The notes under the pieces were generated by a model that worked only from the letters and a program-made list of their open reading frames with translations, was not told the origin of the DNA and ran no database searches. Of a stretch of DNA of 24,428 nucleotides, positions 7,564 through 14,949 are shown one piece after another. Position 1 is the stretch's first letter, and each line of letters starts with the position of its first letter. This stretch comes from Denitrobacterium sp024691475 (GTDB lineage Bacteria; Actinomycetota; Coriobacteriia; Coriobacteriales; Eggerthellaceae). Location of the stretch: assembly GCA_024691475.1 (NCBI GenBank), contig JAILNP010000058.1, positions 1 to 24,428 on the forward strand, read 5' to 3'. The position numbers and the translations under genes were made by a program.

Positions 7564-10487
7564 TAGAATACATCCTCCGTCCTGGGCTCGTTGTGCAGGG
7601 TGGGCATGAACGGCTCGAACTCCTTGGGCTCGATCCAGATGAGGTCGGGCTTGGTGCTCTTCTCGATCTTCACCGTGAAGCCGCGGTTGGTATACGAGCC
7701 GTACACTTCGTTGAAGGGGGCGGTGTTCTTCGTGAGCACGTTCACGTTGCATTCGCGCCAGCCGGCAGTGCGTTTGCCTTCGGGAATGGAATCGTCGAAG
7801 CATTCCGGATTCCAGAAGCGCTCCATCCAGACCACGCCGGGCGCTACGCCTTCGGTAAGGTAGGCGCGTCCGTGGATCTCGCCACGACGGCTGGTTACCT
7901 TCACCCAGTCCATGTGCTTGATGCCCAGCTTTTCGGCATCGCGCGTATTGATGCGCACGTCGGGTGCGGGGTACAGCTCGCGCGAGAACGGCGCGTGGCG
8001 CATGGTGCCGTGATGGAAGTAGGGAACGCGGCCCGAAGTGAGGATGAACGGATACTCGTCGCGGTCGCCAATCTGCTGCTGCGCATCGCTGTAGGGGCTT
8101 TCGCAGGGTTCGATGAACGTGCAGATGGGGCTGTAGTCGTCGCAGGCTTCCTGCGGGTTGGGGTAGCAGAACGGGTAGCCGTTGCGGGCCATCTTCAGCA
8201 CGATTTGCGTGTAGGTTTCCACCTTGCGCGATTCGGTGCCAAACCCGGCGGGCAGGCCGTCGGTTGCCGTCATCTCATGCTGGTAGTACTGGAAGTACTG
8301 GTCTTTCGGCGTAACGCAGGGGACGTATTTGTCGATGTCTGCCTGCAGGGCGTCCCAACTGGGGGCCATCAGCGTTTCGGCCGTGCTCTCCTTCACTTCC
8401 TGTTCCGTGGCACTACCCAGGTACGCAGTCACCTTGCCGCCGCCCAGTTCCAGGCCGTTGGGAATGTGTCCGCCGTACATTTCGCGCACGCGGTTCACTA
8501 CCTGGCCGGCGGGAATGGAATGGCTTACCGTCTCGCCGATGTGGGTGCATTCGTTCTGCAGCCACTGGGTGTTCAGCTGGGTCATGTTCACCATGGGCTC
8601 TTCCAGCCACTCGCGTAGCGGGAACACCAGGTCGGCGGCTTCCACGTGGAACGACGTGAGCATCGGGTACTGGCCGATGATGAAGTCCACTTCGGGGAAG
8701 ACCTCGTACCAACTCTTCGCGTTGCCCAACATGGCCAGCTTGTTACCCGACATGTCGAACCACACGCGCGGCTTGTACGGCTCGCCGGTGGCGATGGCCT
8801 GGCGCACCGTGGGGATGTGGCTGTGGCACCAGGCGTACAGGCCCTTGTGGTCCTTCATGCCCAGGCGGTCCTGCAGCAGCTTGTTCAGGATGCGCTGCGA
8901 GTCGGGCATTGCGGCACCCAGCTTTTCGATGCGCTCCTTGTTCTCGGCTTCCGACATGCCGATGACTGCGCCAACGCCGTACATGTCGGAGAACATGCCA
9001 CCGAATCCGTTGTTGTAGGTAACGGGGCGCTCGATGATCTTTTCGCCTGTAGGTGAGGCGGTGAAGTAGCCGCCGCCCTTCTGGGTCATGGCGACGCCAG
9101 GCTTGTTGATGTAGCCCATGATGGAATCCAGGCCCATAAGGCCGATGGGTACCTGCGAGGCCGATTCGGTCATATCGGCTGCCACGCCGTTGCAGATGCC
9201 GGCCACGCCGTCGCCGCCCTTGCAGGGAGCGCGGTTGCCGTCATCGGCATGCGTGTACAGGCGGATGGCCTGCTCGTTCTTGTCGGCGGGAACCCAGCAT
9301 ACTTCCTCGCAGTGCTCCAGCGTCCAGGGTTCGGCCTCTTCCTTGTAAATCTGGCCTGCGGTCTTGTACGTCTTGCCGTTGTACGTGCCCGTCCAGAAGA
9401 TTTCGGGGTCTACGGTGGAATCTTCGGGCTTGCTGTAGGCGAAGGGCTGCACGCTGTTCGTCTTCAGGTCGTAGCACACGTATGCCGGCGTGTTATCGGG
9501 TGTGGGCGAAACGTAGTCGGGGAACAGCTCGCTTGCGATAACCGGCAGCTTCGTGTCGGGGTCGATGAGGAACGGCATGTTCGTCCAGTATTTCGTGAAC
9601 TGCTCGTTGTAGAGCTTGTTCTCGAAGATGTAGCGGAACCACGAAAGGATGACGCCCGTATCGGTGGCGGGGCGTACTGGCAGCCATACATCGGCTTTCG
9701 CGGCATCGGGCGAGAAGTTCGGGTCGACCACGATGGTCTTTACGCCCATGCTGCGAATTTCGGCCATGCCGCGGCCCGATTCGGCCGTTTCCGAGACTGA
9801 AGGCTGAGCGGCCCAGATAACCACGACCTCTGCCTTGTTGTCCCCTTCGGGGCGGAAGATCTCCTGCACTGCGTTGTCGGCGATGGACTGGTCGTCGCCG
9901 CCGTAGAACAGCTTAGACATGCTCCATCGGGGCAGGTAGCACTGTGCGCAGCCTGGTTCGAATACCGTAGGCGAGCCCATGGCCATGGGGAGCGTCATGG
10001 CTTCCATGAACGAATAGGATCCGCCACCGCCTACCGAAGAGAAGAAGGAGTAGTTGCCGTATTCGTCGATGGCTTCCTTGATCTTCGTGGCTGCTAGCTC
10101 GATGGCTTCGTCCCAGGAAATGACTTCCCACTTGTTTTCGCCACGTTCGCCCGCTCGCTTCAGCGGATGCAGCACGCGGCGCGGGCTGTACATGGTATGC
10201 AGCTGGTTGAGTCCCTTGATGCACAATGAGCCGCGGCTCACCGGCGCTTCGGGGTCGCCTTCCAGGCGCACGACCACGCCGTTTTCGATGTAGGCGATTG
10301 CCGGACACATCTGAATGCAGCCATGGCACGACGTGCGGACCTTCTTGGTTTCTGTCGTGGTGGCAGCTTCGGCGGTGTCCGCTTCGACGAGCGAGCCGCT
10401 CATCGAAATGCCCAGCGATGCCGCCGCGCCTGCGAGCATTGACATCTTCGTGAATGCTCGGCGCGACATGTTCGTTTTCAACGCCAT
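7563..10487 (-). CDS. Tat-exported molybdopterin oxidoreductase catalytic subunit (DMSO reductase family)
   Basis: The 974-residue protein starts with a Tat signal (SRRAFTK, residues 8-14). A 4Fe-4S site uses Cys54, Cys57, Cys61 and Cys89 (CHGCIQMC, then GSLCIKG). The C-terminal cofactor-binding domain starts near YPFILTSGRVPYFHHGTMR. It is longer than E. coli DmsA (about 800), in the range of the long molybdoenzymes common in gut Eggerthellaceae, some of which dehydroxylate catechols. Around the metal-ligand position the sequence is TVFEPGCAQCYLP (residues 174-186), so the ligand could be Cys180; Ser147 of Rhodobacter DMSO reductase would otherwise align with Glu177. The substrate cannot be named from sequence. 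GGTAGGAGAAT precedes the ATG. The operon supplies Fe-S, anchor and chaperone subunits. Confidence 0.93.
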   Translation of the reverse strand: MALKTNMSRRAFTKMSMLAGAAASLGISMSGSLVEADTAEAATTTETKKVRTSCHGCIQMCPAIAYIENGVVVRLEGDPEAPVSRGSLCIKGLNQLHTMYSPRRVLHPLKRAGERGENKWEVISWDEAIELAATKIKEAIDEYGNYSFFSSVGGGGSYSFMEAMTLPMAMGSPTVFEPGCAQCYLPRWSMSKLFYGGDDQSIADNAVQEIFRPEGDNKAEVVVIWAAQPSVSETAESGRGMAEIRSMGVKTIVVDPNFSPDAAKADVWLPVRPATDTGVILSWFRYIFENKLYNEQFTKYWTNMPFLIDPDTKLPVIASELFPDYVSPTPDNTPAYVCYDLKTNSVQPFAYSKPEDSTVDPEIFWTGTYNGKTYKTAGQIYKEEAEPWTLEHCEEVCWVPADKNEQAIRLYTHADDGNRAPCKGGDGVAGICNGVAADMTESASQVPIGLMGLDSIMGYINKPGVAMTQKGGGYFTASPTGEKIIERPVTYNNGFGGMFSDMYGVGAVIGMSEAENKERIEKLGAAMPDSQRILNKLLQDRLGMKDHKGLYAWCHSHIPTVRQAIATGEPYKPRVWFDMSGNKLAMLGNAKSWYEVFPEVDFIIGQYPMLTSFHVEAADLVFPLREWLEEPMVNMTQLNTQWLQNECTHIGETVSHSIPAGQVVNRVREMYGGHIPNGLELGGGKVTAYLGSATEQEVKESTAETLMAPSWDALQADIDKYVPCVTPKDQYFQYYQHEMTATDGLPAGFGTESRKVETYTQIVLKMARNGYPFCYPNPQEACDDYSPICTFIEPCESPYSDAQQQIGDRDEYPFILTSGRVPYFHHGTMRHAPFSRELYPAPDVRINTRDAEKLGIKHMDWVKVTSRRGEIHGRAYLTEGVAPGVVWMERFWNPECFDDSIPEGKRTAGWRECNVNVLTKNTAPFNEVYGSYTNRGFTVKIEKSTKPDLIWIEPKEFEPFMPTLHNEPRTEDVF

Positions 10488-10548
10488 ATTCTCCTACCTT
10501 CCTTTTCTCTCACTTGCTTTCTCCTCCCCCGCATGCGGGGTCCCTTCT

Positions 10549-11214
10549 CTACTGCACCTCCGCTAGAAACCTCCGTCCCTCGTCCGTCGTTTCCCATCCG
10601 GCCTGCCAGACGAGCGCGCCGACGCGGTTGAGCCGGTCGACGAGCACGCTGGGCTGGATTCGCTGCTTGGAACCGTCTTGGGTGATGAAGAGCACGTCGC
10701 GACCTTCTAGCAGGTCCGATAGATCGTTATAGGTGCGTTTTTGGCTTGAGCAGTAGGCCAGCAGCTCGCGGTAGGTTGCCGCGCGCAGGGGCTCTTCTTC
10801 CAGCAGTTCGCGCATGCGGGAAAGGGGGTCGTGCAACGCCACGAAGCGTCTGCCCACCTCGGTGGTTTCGTAGGCTTCGTCGGCTACCAGGTCGTCCGCC
10901 TCGTCTTCGGAAAGCCCCTCCAGGTCGGCTGGGGTCACCACGTTTCCTTCCTCATCCAGCAGAATGCGCTCGAGCCCGTAATGCTTTGCCAGCAGCGCCG
11001 TGAGATGGTAGGGAGACTGAACAGCCTGGGCGTATTGCGGTAGGCCCATGATGTATGTCTCGACCTCGCGCAACATATGACGCGTCTGGCAGAATGCCAG
11101 CGTCTTGTAACAGATTTCGCGGTGAAGCGACTGACGCGTTACGGCGAACTCAAGCTCGTCGAGCTTTTCCTCGTCGGTGAGTTCGCATAGCTCCGCCTGC
11201 ACTCTCTCTTCCAT
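10549..11214 (-). CDS. Conserved hypothetical protein with two winged-helix-like repeats
   Basis: This 221-residue soluble acidic protein has no family I can name. It shows an internal duplication. Residues 36-126 (YKTLAFC, QSPYHLTALLAKHYGLERI, YETTEVGRRFVA) resemble residues 148-218 (YRELLAYC, IQPSVLVDRLNRVGALVWQ, WETTDEGRRFLA). The ETT(D/E)xGRRF ending after a helix-turn-helix-like segment is typical of a winged-helix wing. A GGAGGAGAGGAG run precedes the ATG. It is the first gene of the molybdoenzyme operon, 61 bases before the catalytic gene. A local transcription factor or maturation adaptor is possible; neither is shown. Confidence 0.8.
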   Translation of the reverse strand: MEERVQAELCELTDEEKLDELEFAVTRQSLHREICYKTLAFCQTRHMLREVETYIMGLPQYAQAVQSPYHLTALLAKHYGLERILLDEEGNVVTPADLEGLSEDEADDLVADEAYETTEVGRRFVALHDPLSRMRELLEEEPLRAATYRELLAYCSSQKRTYNDLSDLLEGRDVLFITQDGSKQRIQPSVLVDRLNRVGALVWQAGWETTDEGRRFLAEVQ

Positions 11215-11279
11215 GAGAAAGCTCCTCTCCTCCTTGCCGCGCGCCCTATGCGCCGCGGTATGCTCCCATCTCCTTGGGG

Positions 11280-11293
11280 CTAAGCATGGCTAG
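11280..11293. promoter_or_regulatory. Imperfect palindrome upstream of the molybdoenzyme operon
   Basis: CTAAGCATGGCTAG matches its own reverse complement at 10 of 14 positions and lies 66 bases before the first gene of the operon. No consensus promoter is seen in this 185-base gap, so the site could be an operator for an activator. Weak evidence. Confidence 0.25.
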
Positions 11294-11399
11294 GAGGGGA
11301 GAGGCGAGGAAGATGTGGAACGGATGAAATTGATGGATGAGAGCCCTGGAATCTCGTCCCAAGGCTTCTAGTTCAAACTGGATGAGATGTTTGACGTGG

Positions 11400-12965
11400 C
11401 TAAACGAACGATTTTTCGGCGCTGTAGCGCAGGCGCGCGTCCTTCATGAGCTCTTCGCGGGAATGTACGCCAAGCTTCGCATAGACCGCATGAGCGTGCG
11501 TGCGCACGGTGTTGCGCGAAAGGCAGAGCTGCTCGGCGATGGCGTTTACCGTTAGGCCGCGCGCGAGCATGACGAAGATTTCGGTTTCGCGCTGGGTAAG
11601 TTGATGGGCTGTTGCCACTTCTTCCATGGCGGTGCGGAACGGGCGTCGTTCGGCGGGGCCTTCCGATTCGTCCTCGGTGGCGATTTGCGGCATGATAATG
11701 CGCTGCTGCATCATTTTCTCGAGCGTTTCCTCTTCCTGGGATGCTGGGGCGAACAGCGCGTTGCTGTCGATGAAAATCATCATGAGCACGGCGACCAGCA
11801 GAACCACTACGGCAGTTGCGCCGAAGAATTCGGCAGGGGAGATAATCTGAAGCAGGTTGGGCAGAACGTTTGCGCCCCAGTAGCATCCGGCTACGCATCC
11901 GGCCAGGAACAGGCCCTGGCCCAGGCCGAAGGTGCGCACGACCGAAGTATGTCGCTGATAGACCACGAGCGAGAGAATGCACCAGTTCATTAGGCCGGCC
12001 ACGGTGTAGCAGATGTTGTTCAGCTGCTGCCAGATGCCACCGGCGGCGCTCAGCAGCGCCAGGCCTACGAACGACATGGCCAGAAGCAGCATGAATACCC
12101 AGATAACCTTCACTACGTCGAGCGAGGCCAGCCGTGGGCTGATGGCGATGTAGATGAATGTCAGCGCCACGGGGATGCGCAGCAGGGTGGTTATGTTGGT
12201 GGAAATCAGCGTGTCGGCGGGATTGCTCTGGCTGATGGCATTGATGTTGATCGTGGAAGATACGAACGCCAGCAGGAAGAATACGGCCAGAATAGCAACG
12301 AATCCGCGCGTGATCGTGCCGTTCGCCTCGGGCAATTTGGGATTCTTCTGCATGGTAAAGGGTGCTGCAGGGCTGGGAATGGTGGCGAAGAATGCCGTGA
12401 GCAGGGGTAGCCCTATGCAAATGACGATGCTGGCGAGCGAGGGGCCGCCTTCCACGGCCAGTCCTGGGGGCGCACACATGTTCAGCTGGTAGACGAAGAC
12501 CTCCGCTATCTGGGCGAGTGCTAGATAGAGCAGCAGCTGGCGTGGGGCAAGCTGACTGTATGCCGAAGCACAGCGCAGCATGATGACCATGGAGCTTACG
12601 CCCATGAGCGCGCAGCCTATGTTGAAGGGTAGCACCGCATCAAGATAGAAGGGTCCCGCCAGAATGATGAGCAGGGCCCCGAAGGCGGCGGTCATGCCTG
12701 CGATTCGCACCACGCGCGGACGAATGAGCGGCAGTCGAAACCGACGGGGAAGAAGGGCCGCGGCTAGGCAAGCCAGGGCAAACGTGCCGTTGAAATAGAG
12801 GTAGAGCAGGGTGATGTTGGCGCCGTTCGATTCGGTGGCGGAAAGCCAGCCAGCGCCGCTGAAGGCGATGTCGTTCCAGGCAAGCGAAAGACCTGTTGCC
12901 AGAAACGGCAACGAAGGCCACAGCTTGCCAAAGCGTGCGACGGTATTGTGCTCCCTCTCGTCCAT
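11400..12965 (-). CDS. LuxR-type regulator with N-terminal 12-helix membrane domain (A)
   Basis: The 521-residue protein has about twelve hydrophobic segments over residues 20-410 and a C-terminal LuxR helix-turn-helix (LTQRETEIFVMLARGLTVNAIAEQL, then LSRNTVRTHAHAVYAKLGV). The layout is a membrane sensor fused to a DNA-binding domain, a type abundant in Eggerthellaceae next to inducible reductases. ATG 12965 is chosen because a TTGACA/GACAAT promoter predicts transcription to begin near 13006, which leaves no leader for the in-frame starts at 13007 and 13001; GGGGAG precedes 12965. It lies 185 bases upstream of the molybdoenzyme operon on the same strand and probably controls it. Ligand unknown. 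Confidence 0.9.
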   Translation of the reverse strand: MDEREHNTVARFGKLWPSLPFLATGLSLAWNDIAFSGAGWLSATESNGANITLLYLYFNGTFALACLAAALLPRRFRLPLIRPRVVRIAGMTAAFGALLIILAGPFYLDAVLPFNIGCALMGVSSMVIMLRCASAYSQLAPRQLLLYLALAQIAEVFVYQLNMCAPPGLAVEGGPSLASIVICIGLPLLTAFFATIPSPAAPFTMQKNPKLPEANGTITRGFVAILAVFFLLAFVSSTININAISQSNPADTLISTNITTLLRIPVALTFIYIAISPRLASLDVVKVIWVFMLLLAMSFVGLALLSAAGGIWQQLNNICYTVAGLMNWCILSLVVYQRHTSVVRTFGLGQGLFLAGCVAGCYWGANVLPNLLQIISPAEFFGATAVVVLLVAVLMMIFIDSNALFAPASQEEETLEKMMQQRIIMPQIATEDESEGPAERRPFRTAMEEVATAHQLTQRETEIFVMLARGLTVNAIAEQLCLSRNTVRTHAHAVYAKLGVHSREELMKDARLRYSAEKSFV

Positions 12966-13012
12966 ATCGTCTCGCTCTCCCCGTAAGACGATCCTCCCCA
13001 TGAGCACCTTTC

Positions 13013-13041
13013 ATTGTCGGGGTGTGCAGCGCCGTTGTCAA
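13013..13041 (-). promoter_or_regulatory. Sigma-A promoter of LuxR gene A
   Basis: On the minus strand TTGACA (13041-13036), a 17-base spacer and GACAAT (13018-13013) form the best -35/-10 pair in the window. The predicted start near 13006 helps place the start codon at 12965. Confidence 0.7.
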
Positions 13042-13063
13042 CGAAGGGGCGGCTACGCGGGAC

Positions 13064-13094
13064 GGGTGACAGGGGGACGGTTCTTCTGTCACCC
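13064..13094 (+). repeat. REP-like palindrome, copy 3
   Basis: GGGTGACAGGGGGACGG followed by TTCTTCTGTCACCC. The arms GGGTGACAG and CTGTCACCC pair perfectly. It lies between LuxR gene A and the end of the second flavoprotein gene. Confidence 0.85.
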
Positions 13095-13098
13095 GGCG

Positions 13099-13129
13099 AA
13101 AAAAGAAAGCCCGGCGAAGCGGGCTTTCT
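13099..13129 (-). terminator. Terminator of the second flavoprotein gene
   Basis: A perfect 10-bp stem (AGAAAGCCCG with CGGGCTTTCT, 6-base loop) ends on the minus strand in a run of six T. It lies 21 bases past the stop codon of the gene at 13150-14802. Confidence 0.88.
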
Positions 13130-13149
13130 AAACGCGTATTAGCTAGTTG

Positions 13150-14802
13150 CTATTCCAGGCCAGCGAGCGTGCGGCCAACCAGGTAGCCGAAGCACACGCA
13201 GCGGCCATGGCTGATGGCGCTGATGTGATGCGGGTAGGTGCCGAAGAACATCGAGCCGCTCGTGTTGCCCAGGGCGTACAGACCCTCGATGGCCTGGCCC
13301 TTCGTGTCGAGCACCTGCGACTTCGCGTTGATCTTCAGACCGCTTACCGTAACCAGGCACGAACCGCTTTCCTCCAGCGCGTAGAACGGCGCCTTGTCCA
13401 TGGGCAGTAGGGTGGTGGGGTTCTTGCCGAAGTCCTCGTCCACGCCCTTGGCGCAGAACTCGTTGTAGCGATCGACGGTGGCCTGCAGGGCGTCCTTGTC
13501 CACGCCGATCTTGCCGGCCAGCTCTTCGATGCTGTTGGCTTCGATGAGCACGTCCTTGCACTGCTCCACCAGGTCGCTGCCCTTCCAGGGGATAACGCCC
13601 TTCATGGCGTCGAACGCAGCTTCCAGGTCGCCTGACATAAGCAGGTAGTCGCGGGCGCCGGGCTGGTACATGATGGCGTTCGTGAGGAACTCAAACGAGA
13701 GGCTCTCGTTTACGAAGCGCTTGCCCTCGGCGTTCACGCGGGGGAAGGCGAAGATGGCGCCGTTGGCGCGCTTACCTGCGGTGGAACCCGCGGGGTCGTT
13801 CATGAGCACGTGCGGGTAGTCGTCCACGGCAGCGCCCACGGCCTGTCCCATGAGGTGGCCGTCACCGGCTTCGGTGAGCGTGGGGTTGATCCAGGCGTTC
13901 ACGGCAAGGTCGCGCGGACGAGCTACCTGGGAGAGGATGTCCCAGTTCTGGTCGTAGCCGCCGGTTGCCAGCACCACGCCCTTCGCGGCGTTGAACTTGA
14001 TGTAGCCTGATTCTCCCTTTGCGATTACGCCGGTCACGGCGCCTTCGCCGTCACGAACGATCTGACACGCGGGCGTGTTGTAGCGTACGTCGGCGCCATG
14101 GCTCTTGGCGTTTTCGATCATCATCTCAACGAGCGCGGACGTACCGCCAGCCACGCGCACGCCGCTTGCCCATGTGGTCACGCCGTCGCTTTCGGTGTTG
14201 GCGCCCACCACGGTGAACGCGCCGCACTTGCTGCCCTCGGTGGCTTCGGACGTATCCATGGCCCAGTTCATGGCCTCGCCGGAACGGTTGATGAACTGTA
14301 GCCATACGTTGCGGTCGGCGCGGTAGTCGGCGCTAGCCATGGCGTCGTTCAGGAACTTCTGCTTGTCGATTTCCACGCCTGCAGCTTCGTGAGCGCGGTC
14401 GCCGATGGCGCCGATTTCGCTGCCGCGTGCGGCGAACGTGCTGCCCTTTTCCAGCAGCACCGTGGAAAGGCCGTTTTGCGAGCACGAAGCGGCAGCGGTG
14501 GCGCCAGCCATGCCGGCGCCGCACACAACGACATCGCAGTCGACGGTTTCAACGATGTCGGCATCGGAGATGGCCTCTTCCACGAAGGCAACGGGTGCCG
14601 GGTTGGGCTTGTGGAAATCGAGGTTTTCCAGATTTGGCAGCAGGGTTTCGCCCGAAGTGCTGCCTGCGGCGGATGCGTTCTTTGCGGCTTCCTTTTCGCC
14701 CTTGGCGGGTGCGCAGCCGGTGGCGGTCAGCGCCAGTGCGGCAGCGGCGGTTGCGGCGGCGCCTACGAATCCGCGGCGCGATACGGCATGGTTTGCGGTC
14801 AT
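13150..14802 (-). CDS. Tat-exported FAD-dependent reductase, fumarate reductase/flavocytochrome c-like family (second copy)
   Basis: A 550-residue protein with a Tat signal (VSRRGFVG, residues 7-14) and a probable lipobox ending at Cys30. The FAD motif GAGMAG is at residues 95-100. The C-terminal part (GLYALGNTSGSMFF, then HGRCVCFGYLVGR) is typical of FAD_binding_2 reductases. At KRFVNE (361-366) the acid arginine expected four residues after Glu366 is Phe370, and the HTMGG stretch is LVTVSG (483-488). So a substrate other than fumarate is likely. AAGGGAGGA precedes the ATG; the upstream open frame has no such signal. It diverges from LuxR gene B. No FMN or heme domain is present, so the electron donor is external and unknown. 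Confidence 0.93.
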   Translation of the reverse strand: MTANHAVSRRGFVGAAATAAAALALTATGCAPAKGEKEAAKNASAAGSTSGETLLPNLENLDFHKPNPAPVAFVEEAISDADIVETVDCDVVVCGAGMAGATAAASCSQNGLSTVLLEKGSTFAARGSEIGAIGDRAHEAAGVEIDKQKFLNDAMASADYRADRNVWLQFINRSGEAMNWAMDTSEATEGSKCGAFTVVGANTESDGVTTWASGVRVAGGTSALVEMMIENAKSHGADVRYNTPACQIVRDGEGAVTGVIAKGESGYIKFNAAKGVVLATGGYDQNWDILSQVARPRDLAVNAWINPTLTEAGDGHLMGQAVGAAVDDYPHVLMNDPAGSTAGKRANGAIFAFPRVNAEGKRFVNESLSFEFLTNAIMYQPGARDYLLMSGDLEAAFDAMKGVIPWKGSDLVEQCKDVLIEANSIEELAGKIGVDKDALQATVDRYNEFCAKGVDEDFGKNPTTLLPMDKAPFYALEESGSCLVTVSGLKINAKSQVLDTKGQAIEGLYALGNTSGSMFFGTYPHHISAISHGRCVCFGYLVGRTLAGLE

Positions 14803-14855
14803 GAATCCTCCCTTGTTTATGCTTCCTTGTTGCGCTTCCCTGTACGAAACGAGGC

Positions 14856-14908
14856 CAGCGCGCGCATTGGCTATAATGACTGCTGCATTGCCGCAATGCG
14901 GCGCGCTG
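14856..14908. promoter_or_regulatory. Long inverted repeat around the LuxR B -10 box
   Basis: CAGCGCGCGCATTG (14856-14869) is mirrored by CAATGCGGCGCGCTG (14894-14908); the arms differ only by one inserted base. A third GCATTG (14885-14890) pairs with CAATGC inside the right arm. The TATAAT of LuxR gene B lies between the arms. The position suits an operator shared by the divergent genes. Confidence 0.6.
14872..14877 (+). promoter_or_regulatory. -10 box (TATAAT) of LuxR gene B
   Basis: A perfect TATAAT lies 73 bases before the ATG at 14950. No -35 consensus is present at 17 bases; the left arm of the inverted repeat occupies the spacer. Confidence 0.55.
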
Positions 14909-14949
14909 AATACCTCCATCCGCTGGGGGAAGCGGGTAAGGACGATGGT

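Noticed and set aside
7500..8618. 372-codon plus-strand frame opposite the molybdoenzyme gene
   Set aside because: It is a shadow of the coding strand; the His- and Val-rich translation is typical of antisense frames.
10527..10540. Perfect palindrome CCCCGCATGCGGGG before the molybdoenzyme gene
   Set aside because: It is short, GC-only apart from AT at its centre, and has no T run. It may reduce readthrough, but the operon spacing argues against a terminator.
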